NCBI RefSeq assembly: GCF_021729155.1
Contig: NZ_JAJQYA010000004.1
Coordinates: 186,001 to 250,000, forward strand
Length of the DNA stretch: 64,000 nucleotides
Source: Membranihabitans marinus
GTDB taxonomy: Bacteria > Bacteroidota > Bacteroidia > Chitinophagales > Saprospiraceae
Direction of reading: 5' to 3'
Program-made: the position numbers and the translations under genes
Shown: positions 26,882 to 34,992 of the stretch, in pieces
Layout: every line of letters starts with the position of its first letter
Numbering within the stretch: the first letter of the stretch is position 1
Notes under the pieces: model-generated
The model's database searches: none
Told to the model about the DNA's origin: nothing
What the model saw: the letters and a program-made list of their open reading frames with translations, nothing else

Positions 26882-26905
26882 ACATTATTTAATTGTAATC
26901 CAAAA

Positions 26906-27028
26906 TTCCTACGCCGGCATTACCCGGATCAGGTACTCTAATACATTTATGGGGATAGAAATCCAATAAATCATTAGATGGGTATATTCTCAGCCTGTAA
27001 TTACGTTAAAAAAAACTAGGCACCCCTT
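26906..27028 (-). ncRNA. TPP riboswitch (THI element)
   Basis: On the minus strand the sequence shows the conserved TPP aptamer blocks in order: GGGGTGCC (27026-27019), AGGCTGAGA then TACCC, a variable arm, ACCTGATCCGGGTAATGCCG and GCGTAGGAA ending near 26907. The CUGAGA and ACCUGAUC boxes are the pyrimidine- and pyrophosphate-sensing parts. The aptamer lies about 190 bases before the TonB receptor ATG and right after a -7 promoter box. It should repress the receptor when thiamine pyrophosphate is plentiful. The variable P3 arm is AT-rich and modest in length. Confidence 0.96.
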
Positions 27029-27038
27029 TCAGACATCG

Positions 27039-27046
27039 CAAAGGTA
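27039..27046 (-). promoter_or_regulatory. -7 promoter box (TACCTTTG) for the TPP-controlled receptor
   Basis: TACCTTTG on the minus strand matches TAnnTTTG and lies about 11 bases before the first conserved base of the aptamer. The transcript would therefore begin just at the riboswitch, as expected. A -33 TTG is not evident. Confidence 0.6.
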
Positions 27047-27150
27047 TAAAAATTTAGTGAAATTTGAATTCACTATTTTTTTCAATCCATAAACACATCG
27101 CAACAAACTGTCTTTAAGTTTATTACGACATCTATAAAAATATATATTAT

Positions 27151-28245
27151 CTATTTAGATATTTTAGTCGACAATGGTGAAAGTAAATAATGACTGGAAC
27201 CTGTGACAATATTTCTAAAAAGTTGATTTAAACGAGTATTCATCCTTGCTCCTTCCATTCCTGTGTAACGATGACACTCATACAGGTGATCCAGATAATT
27301 AGACGTTCCATCTATACATAGATTATAGAAAGATTTTTCCTCTTCAGAATTTGAATTACCACTGATACTCTTGGCCCACAACAATTCTAATTTATCATAA
27401 AAGACATCTTTAAAATTGTCCATCATCACTTGGGTTTTCTTTGCCAAATCCGCAAGCTCAGCCAGTGGTTGACCGCTGAATTTGTGCTCCATCCAGATTT
27501 TAAAATTATCCAGATAATCACTCATCATTCCCATCATTACTGGCATAAAGACGGCTCTGGCAAAATAGTGAAATGGCAATTTATACAATGGAGTTTTATG
27601 GCGCAAATTATCAGAAGACATCACAAAGGTATGTTCTTTGGGCACAAATACATCTTTGGCAGAAAAACTATGGCTTTCAGTAGCCCTCAGCCCCATTCCA
27701 TTCCAATTGGGTAAAACTGAGACATCGCTGGGATCCATGATGACAGATATTATCTGCGGAGAAGTTGAATGACCATCATCCAAAATACAATTCGCAGTTA
27801 CCATAGAAGCATAGCTTATACCACTGGCATATTTCCAATCTCCTGTTACTCTATATCCATCTTTTTCTTTTATTGCACGTCCGGTAGCATATCCAGATCC
27901 TGCGACAACTGATTCAGGACGTCCGAAAAAATATTGAGCCACATTGGGTTCCAAATAAGCTGCAAATACTCCAGCTCCAGCTCCAATCTGAATCAACCAA
28001 GCCAAATTACCGTCAATTTTAGCATATTGTTCAATCAGGGAAACAGCTGCAGGAAAATAAAAATCGCCTAAAGTCATTGGCATTTTAAAATTCAAAATAT
28101 TTTGGGGTACAAACATATGGAATAAGCCGTGATTGTAAATATGATCTAGCCAAACCTTAGGAATTTTTTGATCCTCGTCAACTCGATTAGCAACAAATTT
28201 AATTTCAGACTCTGGTCCAGATAATTTTTCGATTAATGACTGCAT
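27151..28245 (-). CDS. acyl-CoA dehydrogenase-like flavoprotein
   Basis: A 364-aa protein with the acyl-CoA dehydrogenase fold: helical N-domain (about 1-110), middle beta-domain (about 115-215, with GYRVTGDWKYASGISYASMVTANCI and LPNWNGMGLRATESHSF), and a C-terminal helical bundle. The GDWKYASG stretch resembles the flavin-dependent monooxygenase branch (HsaA/DszC-like), which uses the fold for hydroxylation instead of acyl-CoA oxidation. No adjacent reductase or fatty-acid gene decides the role. It lies upstream of the TPP-controlled receptor on the same strand but has its own transcript ahead of the riboswitch promoter. The substrate is unknown. Confidence 0.75.
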   Translation of the reverse strand: MQSLIEKLSGPESEIKFVANRVDEDQKIPKVWLDHIYNHGLFHMFVPQNILNFKMPMTLGDFYFPAAVSLIEQYAKIDGNLAWLIQIGAGAGVFAAYLEPNVAQYFFGRPESVVAGSGYATGRAIKEKDGYRVTGDWKYASGISYASMVTANCILDDGHSTSPQIISVIMDPSDVSVLPNWNGMGLRATESHSFSAKDVFVPKEHTFVMSSDNLRHKTPLYKLPFHYFARAVFMPVMMGMMSDYLDNFKIWMEHKFSGQPLAELADLAKKTQVMMDNFKDVFYDKLELLWAKSISGNSNSEEEKSFYNLCIDGTSNYLDHLYECHRYTGMEGARMNTRLNQLFRNIVTGSSHYLLSPLSTKISK

Positions 28246-28378
28246 AGAATGGGGTTAGATTTTACTGTAATCAAAAAGATCTCAAAATAGCAAACAGTTA
28301 AAACTCTAAAATAAGATTAATATTATTTTAGCTTTTAACGGTAAATATGAAAAAATTAAATAACTTTCTTACATTTAT

Positions 28379-28873
28379 ATGCATATGACAAGATCAATTC
28401 TATATCATCTTATTGTTGCTTTATTGGGTATCACATGGTTGTCCTCATGTGTAAGGAAACCAGATTTTCCAATTGAACCACAATTGACTTTTGTAGGAAT
28501 GAATGATAATGTTATGGTGCAAAATAGTTTCAACACAGATTCTATCGTTGTAACCTTTTCATTTACCGATGGCGATGGCGACATTGGTAGTGATTCTTCC
28601 AACATATTTGTCGTTGACACTAGGGACGAATTCAAGGCAGCTTCTTTTTTTATTGACGATTTACCTGAAGAAGGTGCTTCTAGAGGAATAGAAGGGGAAA
28701 TATCTCTGACTATTTATACGACGTGTTGTATTTTCCCCGACGGCACTCCACCTTGTCAAGCTTCTTTAGTCTATCCTACCGATACTTTGCAGTACGAGAT
28801 CTACATGGTAGATAGGGCGGGAAATGAAAGCAACAAAATACGTACGAACCCCATTATTATCCTCTGTCAATAA
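28379..28873 (+). CDS. lipoprotein with FTDGDGDIG motif, function unknown
   Basis: A 164-aa predicted lipoprotein: hydrophobic signal ending L-S-S-C (Cys24), then a single beta-rich domain with the acidic motif FTDGDGDIG (about 62-70) that looks like a calcium-binding loop. A four-cysteine region (TTCCIFPDGTPPCQ and terminal ILCQ) may form disulfides. The motif is common in secreted Bacteroidota proteins. The start could equally be the second ATG at 28385; both give the same mature protein. It converges on smc with only 5 bases between stop codons and no terminator in between. Confidence 0.7.
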   Translation: MHMTRSILYHLIVALLGITWLSSCVRKPDFPIEPQLTFVGMNDNVMVQNSFNTDSIVVTFSFTDGDGDIGSDSSNIFVVDTRDEFKAASFFIDDLPEEGASRGIEGEISLTIYTTCCIFPDGTPPCQASLVYPTDTLQYEIYMVDRAGNESNKIRTNPIIILCQ

Positions 28874-28878
28874 AAGGA

Positions 28879-31800
28879 TTAATTAACGGCAAATTCCGCC
28901 ACCTTGTCCAAATGACGAAAATCAACGGCAGCTACATTGGACACTCCTGTATTCTCCATAAATACACCGTAAATAATATCTACGGATTCCATAGTTAATT
29001 TATTGTGAGTCACAATAATAAATTGAGAATCCCCTGAAAACTCCTGAATTATTTTGTTAAACTTATAAATATTGGCATCATCCAAAGGAGCATCTACTTC
29101 GTCAAAAATACAAAACGGAGCAGGCTTCAATAGATACAAGGCAAAAAGTAATGCGGTTGCAGTTAAGGTTTTTTCACCTCCAGAAAGTTGACTTATCGAT
29201 TTGGGACGCTTCCCTTTGGGTTTAGCAATGATATCAATTTTAGATTCTAAGGGATTATCGGCATCCAACAAAATTAAATCACAGTCATCATCCTCGGTAA
29301 ACAACCTTCTAAATACCTTAATAAAATTTAATCGAACCTCATCAAAAGCTTCTTGAAACTTTTTAGTCGCAGTATTTTCAATCTCATCCATGGTTTCCAC
29401 CAATTGATCTCGCGCTTTTAGAACATCATCCCTTTGACTTATTATACTTGAATGTCTCTCGCTTATTTCTTCAAAAGCTTCTACAGCCAATGGGTTAATA
29501 TCCCCATAATTAGCTAGTCTATGACGCATTTTTTTTACCCTTTCTTCTACCTCTTCCTCTGAAAATTCTTCGAAATATCTTTTCTCTGGCATGGACTCTT
29601 CGGTAATATCGAATTCGATTTTTAATCGTTCAATGATCTTGGCATACTCAAATTGCTCGGTATTCATTTTTTCGTTGAGCTCGTTGATCAAGACCTGGAC
29701 ATTTCTTTGATTTTGGGCCATTTTTTTGACTTCCGATTCCATATCACTTACCTGCATCCGAAAACCGTAAAAAACCTTTTCTACATCGTTGAGTGACTTC
29801 TCATTTTCCTTGCGCTCATCAAACCATTTTAATAATTGATCTTCACTATTCACTATCTTTTCTCTTAGTTCAGATATGGTTTCCTTCCCCTGCTGTTGTT
29901 TTTTCTGAGCCAAGACTATAGATTCTGTTAAATCCTTGATTTTATCTTCGGAATATTTATATTCTTGCTGCAGCTGTTTTACCAAATTTTGCTGTTGAAT
30001 CTCTTGAATATTGGCTTCATTGAACTGTTGTCTTACTTCGTTGTACCGCTCCGACAAAATCCTGTAATCATTATCCCGTTCTCCCAAGGACTGTTGATTG
30101 GATTTCAATGTATTGGATTTCTCTAATAAATTAGACTTTAAGTCATCGAGATTTTTGACGTTACGTTGCTGCCTTTCCTTTAGACGCTCCCATTCTTTAT
30201 TCAATTCTAGGATCTCCCCTTCTGACATTTCAATAGTGGTTTCTACCTTAAGCTTTTGTCCCACTAGGGTGTTTTTCTCTTGAATCAATTTTTGAAGTTC
30301 CTGTTTTAGCTGATTGGACTTCAATTGATTTAAATCGCCAATAATCTTATGTTGATCAGCCTTACACGACTTTAGTTCAAGTTCTATTTCATCAATTGAC
30401 TGACTCAATTCTTCTATTTGCTGCTTACGCCCTAATTTATTGCCTTCAAACAAACCAATACTTCCCCCCATCATCATACCTACACTTCGATGCATAGATC
30501 CATCAGTAAACAAAAATGTCCCCTCGTGATATAAATCCTTTTTACTAAAACTTGAATCTACTACAAAATATGATTGATTAAATAGGGCATAAAAAAGAGA
30601 TTTGTATTTTTCCTCGCACTTGATAACATCCAATACTGGGATACAACCAGGAATACTATCCATTTCTTGAACTCCATTTGTCTTCCATTCATTTAAAATA
30701 AAAAACCCTGATCGCCCTTTATTTTCTCTTGCCAAAACTTCAATAGCTACATTGGCTTCATCAAAGTCCTCAACCACAAAGTAATTGAGATAATCCGCTA
30801 AAAAGTGTTCCAATATCCCCCGATAAGAAGGATCTACCGATAAGATATCCGAAAGAAGGATTCTAGAGGATTCCCACTGCTTATGTTTACTTAAAAATTT
30901 TATACTTTCTGGAAATCCTTCCATATTTCTCACAAACTCCTGTAATAATTTTCTTTCATTCGTCTTAGCGTCCAATGCTCTATTGAGGCGATGGAACTGT
31001 TGTTTGCTACTTTCCAGATCTTTTTCCTTGTCTTGGATTTTTTGACCGACTTCTTCGATCTCTTTTTCTTTATTAAAAATTTTATTTTCTAAATCCGAAA
31101 GTGTGGATGATACCGATAGCAACCAATCCTGTTCTTGTTTTAATTTATGACTTCGTTGTTCTACTTGATTTTTTATTCGAGCCACAGATTCATTATAACT
31201 CTGTTCCTTGGATTGCACTACTTGAATATCTCGCTCGAGATTTAAAACCTCTTTTTCTAATTTTCTAGTTTCGATAAACATGGCGTCTACTTCCATTTTT
31301 ATCGATTCATATTGGGACTTAACTGTAGTAAGTTGCTCCTCAAGTTTACTTTTATTGGCAGCGTATTTTATGTAGACTTCTTCAGCATCTCCACATCTTT
31401 GAGTCAACGAATGTTGCTTGGTAACTAAGGTCTCTTGTTGTTTTTTATAGCTCTGTAAATTTTCGCTAGCTTCAGTAACCTCTTTATCCCTAAATTTCAA
31501 TTGCTGCTTTAATATTCTAATATCTTCTTCCTTCCCCCTGATCTTGGCAATGGTTTTATTGATATCTTTTTGGGCATCACTCAACGCCAACTCTTGATCT
31601 AAACTTTGCTTTTTTAGACTTTCAATCTGGGCTTCTTGTTGGGTGATTTTTGCATCGATTGAAGCATAAGCTTCTTTTTCTTTTTTAATACTAGACTCCA
31701 GTCCTGATAACTTTTCCTTAATTCTTCGACTGCGTATCAATGCCAAATCCACGGCCAACTGCTTAAAATCTTCCTTGATTTCGTAATATCTTTTGGTACG

Positions 31801-32430
31801 TTTGGCTTGTCGTTCTAGGGCTTTAAGATTTTTTTCAATTTCAAATACCAAATCCTCAATTCGCTCCAAGTCATCCTCAGTATTTTTTAATTTCTTTAGC
31901 GTTTCCTTTTTACGACTTTTATACTTTGAAATTCCAGCGGCTTGTTCAAACATATGACGCCGAGCATTTTCCTTATCGGCCAATATATCGTCTACCATAC
32001 CTAGAGCGATTATGGCATAAGAATTGGATCCAATTCCTGAATCTAGGAACAGGTTTTGGATATCTTTCAGTCTACATTTAACCTCATTAATCCGATATTC
32101 ACTGTCGCCATTCCTAAACAGTTTACGGGTGAGGGCTACTTCATTGAACTCTGTTGGAAGTAGATTTTTAGTATTTTGAAAAGTAATGGTTACCGTTGCG
32201 GCATTGGAAGGTTTCTTGGTCTTGGAACCATTAAACAAAACATCGCCCATGCTCTCCAAACGCAATTCTCTACTGCTCTGCTCACCCAGGACCCATCTTA
32301 TTGCATCTACGATATTCGATTTGCCTGAACCGTTGGGACCAACAACTCCAATAATATTTTCATCAAATAGGATATGGGTTTCATTCGCAAAACTCTTAAA
32401 CCCTTTTATTTCAATTCTCTTCAACCGCAT
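28879..32430 (-). CDS. smc: chromosome segregation ATPase SMC
   Basis: Structural maintenance of chromosomes protein, which with ScpA and ScpB extrudes DNA loops and organises sister chromosomes. The 1183-aa length is standard. Domains: N-terminal ATPase half with Walker A GPNGSGKS (31-38), a long coiled coil, a hinge around residues 505-650, a second coiled coil, and the C-terminal half with signature LSGGEKTL and Walker B CIFDEVDAPLDD. The ATG at 32430 matches the family N-terminus MRLKRIEIKGFKSFA. The promoter just upstream leaves almost no 5' leader. No scpA or scpB lies in this window. Confidence 0.97.
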   Translation of the reverse strand: MRLKRIEIKGFKSFANETHILFDENIIGVVGPNGSGKSNIVDAIRWVLGEQSSRELRLESMGDVLFNGSKTKKPSNAATVTITFQNTKNLLPTEFNEVALTRKLFRNGDSEYRINEVKCRLKDIQNLFLDSGIGSNSYAIIALGMVDDILADKENARRHMFEQAAGISKYKSRKKETLKKLKNTEDDLERIEDLVFEIEKNLKALERQAKRTKRYYEIKEDFKQLAVDLALIRSRRIKEKLSGLESSIKKEKEAYASIDAKITQQEAQIESLKKQSLDQELALSDAQKDINKTIAKIRGKEEDIRILKQQLKFRDKEVTEASENLQSYKKQQETLVTKQHSLTQRCGDAEEVYIKYAANKSKLEEQLTTVKSQYESIKMEVDAMFIETRKLEKEVLNLERDIQVVQSKEQSYNESVARIKNQVEQRSHKLKQEQDWLLSVSSTLSDLENKIFNKEKEIEEVGQKIQDKEKDLESSKQQFHRLNRALDAKTNERKLLQEFVRNMEGFPESIKFLSKHKQWESSRILLSDILSVDPSYRGILEHFLADYLNYFVVEDFDEANVAIEVLARENKGRSGFFILNEWKTNGVQEMDSIPGCIPVLDVIKCEEKYKSLFYALFNQSYFVVDSSFSKKDLYHEGTFLFTDGSMHRSVGMMMGGSIGLFEGNKLGRKQQIEELSQSIDEIELELKSCKADQHKIIGDLNQLKSNQLKQELQKLIQEKNTLVGQKLKVETTIEMSEGEILELNKEWERLKERQQRNVKNLDDLKSNLLEKSNTLKSNQQSLGERDNDYRILSERYNEVRQQFNEANIQEIQQQNLVKQLQQEYKYSEDKIKDLTESIVLAQKKQQQGKETISELREKIVNSEDQLLKWFDERKENEKSLNDVEKVFYGFRMQVSDMESEVKKMAQNQRNVQVLINELNEKMNTEQFEYAKIIERLKIEFDITEESMPEKRYFEEFSEEEVEERVKKMRHRLANYGDINPLAVEAFEEISERHSSIISQRDDVLKARDQLVETMDEIENTATKKFQEAFDEVRLNFIKVFRRLFTEDDDCDLILLDADNPLESKIDIIAKPKGKRPKSISQLSGGEKTLTATALLFALYLLKPAPFCIFDEVDAPLDDANIYKFNKIIQEFSGDSQFIIVTHNKLTMESVDIIYGVFMENTGVSNVAAVDFRHLDKVAEFAVN

Positions 32431-32434
32431 AATC

Positions 32435-32469
32435 CAAAAATATAAGGTATTTTAAGATATTGTTACAAA
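32435..32469 (-). promoter_or_regulatory. Bacteroidota promoter for smc, near-leaderless
   Basis: On the minus strand, TTTG (32466-32469), a 23-bp spacer, then the -7 box TATTTTTG (32435-32442). The box ends 4 bases before the smc ATG, so transcription should start at or one base before the start codon. The spacer is at the long end of the known range. Confidence 0.5.
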
Positions 32470-32486
32470 TTTATATCCACAGAATG

Positions 32487-33824
32487 TTAGTAATCGTCTT
32501 CTTTATTAAAGTAATACTTGAAGTAAACTATATTAACAATCAGTATTGCAATCCAATAAAATATTTCAATTGACCATGCTTGTAGCATGGACAATCCCAA
32601 TAATTTTACTCCCATTAATAATAGGCTGACATATATGGCCACACATACCAATTGGATGGTTAGGGTCAACAATACATTTCCTGTCCCAATCATTCCTTGA
32701 AAGAAAACTGTACCCAATATATAAAACACAAATATGACCAGTAATAACCTCAGTACATCTTTGGCTTCATAGAGTACTACCATTTGTTCATCATTGAGAA
32801 GTGGACGGACAAAATACTCTGGATAGAGAAGCAATGGAACAGCTACTACAAAGGTAATCCCCAAGGCAAGAATTGACGTCCTCTTAATAATGACGAGAAT
32901 ATTATTAAACATCTTCCCCCCCATTGAATTACTGACCAATGTATTTACTGAAACAGAAAAACCCCAAAGAGGAATACTTAAGACCAGATAAAAGACTCGG
33001 GCAAGATTGGATATAGCCAATTCTCTTTGCCCCATATTTTCCACGAGTGAAAATAGAACAAACCAACTGATCACACCAGCACTAGTCTGCAATACCAAGG
33101 GCATAGATATTTTTAGGATATCCTTAGCTATTTTAAAATTGGCAATTATTCTAGAAGGTAGGTGAAAGACTTTGAAGTCCTTAGAGAATATTATGTGAAG
33201 ACCAAAACTAATCAGTCCAGCTACTTCAGCGATATCACTGGCAATAGCAGCACCAGCAATACCCATTTTGGGCAAACCAAAATTTCCAAAAATTAGTCCG
33301 TAATTGAAGATTAAATTCGTTCCTAAGAGAATTCCAGTAGCAATGACTAAGAAACCGGTATTGGCTACACCGGTGTAAAGGGCTACCATACCCAAGGTTA
33401 AAAACCCAGAATAGACACCAAAAGACCGAAACTTTAAGTAATCTATACTCTTGGCATAGATCACATCATTGCTCACTATGTATTTCAACAACCAAGGTGA
33501 ACCATATCGAACAAAAACAAAAAAGATAGTCGCCAATATCAACAACATAAAAAGATTGGTATTGAACGCTATCCCAATACGTTTGTACTGATTGCCACCA
33601 TCCAATTTTGCCATTACTATTTGCCCTCCTCTAGAAAATCCATACCCTACTGAAATCACAATAAGATAAAAGGCACTTACAAAACCAATGGCTGCAAAAT
33701 CATCCTCACTTAAATAAAATAGAAACAAACTATCCATGAGGGCAATCGCATTTTGCACAATGCTGCCAATCATGATAGGAATAGCCAATATTAAAATCCT
33801 CTTATATGATAAATCTATACTCAA
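32487..33824 (-). CDS. MATE family multidrug/toxin efflux transporter
   Basis: Inner-membrane antiporter of the MATE family (445 aa, about 12 transmembrane helices in two homologous halves), using an Na+ or H+ gradient to export drugs or metabolites. It opens with the typical ILILAIPIMIGSIVQNAIALMDSLF and shows GxG-rich helices throughout. The only start giving the complete first helix is TTG at 33824; it is preceded by an A/G-rich AAAGGA sequence about 8 bases away, and the next ATG (residue 18) would cut helix 1. A -7 box at 33854-33861 lies upstream. The substrate is unknown. Confidence 0.88.
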   Translation of the reverse strand: MSIDLSYKRILILAIPIMIGSIVQNAIALMDSLFLFYLSEDDFAAIGFVSAFYLIVISVGYGFSRGGQIVMAKLDGGNQYKRIGIAFNTNLFMLLILATIFFVFVRYGSPWLLKYIVSNDVIYAKSIDYLKFRSFGVYSGFLTLGMVALYTGVANTGFLVIATGILLGTNLIFNYGLIFGNFGLPKMGIAGAAIASDIAEVAGLISFGLHIIFSKDFKVFHLPSRIIANFKIAKDILKISMPLVLQTSAGVISWFVLFSLVENMGQRELAISNLARVFYLVLSIPLWGFSVSVNTLVSNSMGGKMFNNILVIIKRTSILALGITFVVAVPLLLYPEYFVRPLLNDEQMVVLYEAKDVLRLLLVIFVFYILGTVFFQGMIGTGNVLLTLTIQLVCVAIYVSLLLMGVKLLGLSMLQAWSIEIFYWIAILIVNIVYFKYYFNKEDDY

Positions 33825-33853
33825 ATCCTGATTCCTTTATTAAATTTAGCGCA

Positions 33854-33861
33854 CAAAAGTA
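33854..33861 (-). promoter_or_regulatory. -7 promoter box (TACTTTTG) for the MATE gene
   Basis: On the minus strand TACTTTTG fits TAnnTTTG and gives a leader of about 25 nt to the TTG start at 33824. No TTG at the ideal -33 distance. Confidence 0.45.
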
Positions 33862-33918
33862 GTAAGTGTTTACTACAATACCTATTAAAATATTTACCAA
33901 TCAATAATAACTACGGCG

Positions 33919-34992
33919 TTAACCAAAAAACTGACGACTTAGCAATTGCTTCAATTTGTCCGCCTCGTTTTCCCAAGTATATACTTTAGCCGCTTCAAGG
34001 CTTTGATTTACATAGGTCCGATACACATTTACATCTTGAGTCATACTGTGAATAGCTTCTCGAAGAACTTCGGCATGTAAATCTTTAATAACTACACCGG
34101 TTTTATGATTTTGAAGGATATTTCGATACTCAGGAAAATCCATATTCACTGAGGGCAAACCAACCTGCATATAATCGAAGAATTTATTGGCCAAACTATA
34201 ATAATAATTGAGAGATTCACTTTCCAATAGATTTAGTCCAATGGTTGCTTGCTTAGCCAACTTCGGTAATTCTTGAGGCAATTTTCTTCCCCAAAAAACA
34301 ACGCGATCAACCAAACCTTTATCTTTGACTAATGTCCGCAACTCGCAATCCAAATCCCCACTTCCAACTAACCATAGCTTCCAATCGGGCAATAGAGACA
34401 TGGTTTCAATAGCGCATTCTAAACCACGTCCAACATTTAAAGCACCTTGATAATATAACACCTTCATTTTGCGCATATTAAAACACTCAGATCCATCCAA
34501 TACTTTAAACATAGGCATATTGGATATCACCTCAGCCTTGCGATGATATCTACGATAAAATATGTCTTGTAATGAAGTATTAACCGTGATTAGACCATCC
34601 GCTTTTCTAAAGCCCCAAAATTCAACCCATGACCAAATTTTTCTCTTTAATGGAGAATGAAGTAATTCAGGGGTATCGGTATATAATTCATGAAGGTCTA
34701 AAATAAATACAAGCTTGGGGTTAAGGAACTTGTAAAAAATAGCCGACAATGCAGTATCAATATCAGCTCCGTATATGGCCTGGGGCTTTTGTTTGAGAAG
34801 ATATAAAAACAATCTAATATTCCATTCCAAGTAAAAAAAAATACCATTTGAGAAATATGTTTTTTGGCTTCTTATTCCCCCTCTATCCATATAAGATATC
34901 TCTAGGGGTAGATCAGCCATGGTCGCCATTACTTTAGACAATCTTTGATCATAGGCCATATTTGAAGTTGTAATTATCGATACCTTATACAC
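33919..34992 (-). CDS. glycosyltransferase, GT4-type fold
   Basis: Predicted GT-B glycosyltransferase (357 aa) adding a sugar from a nucleotide donor to an envelope glycan or lipid. The N-terminal half carries DQRLSKVMATM and the acceptor-side region. The C-terminal half has ISNMP, the domain-joining LYYQGALNVGRGLE and the donor-site segment NKFFDYMQVGLPSV in place of the usual E-x7-E motif. Its GTG start overlaps the stop codon of recQ by one base (TAGTG), so it is translationally coupled to the helicase gene. It stands apart from any sugar-synthesis cluster. Confidence 0.8.
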   Translation of the reverse strand: MYKVSIITTSNMAYDQRLSKVMATMADLPLEISYMDRGGIRSQKTYFSNGIFFYLEWNIRLFLYLLKQKPQAIYGADIDTALSAIFYKFLNPKLVFILDLHELYTDTPELLHSPLKRKIWSWVEFWGFRKADGLITVNTSLQDIFYRRYHRKAEVISNMPMFKVLDGSECFNMRKMKVLYYQGALNVGRGLECAIETMSLLPDWKLWLVGSGDLDCELRTLVKDKGLVDRVVFWGRKLPQELPKLAKQATIGLNLLESESLNYYYSLANKFFDYMQVGLPSVNMDFPEYRNILQNHKTGVVIKDLHAEVLREAIHSMTQDVNVYRTYVNQSLEAAKVYTWENEADKLKQLLSRQFFG

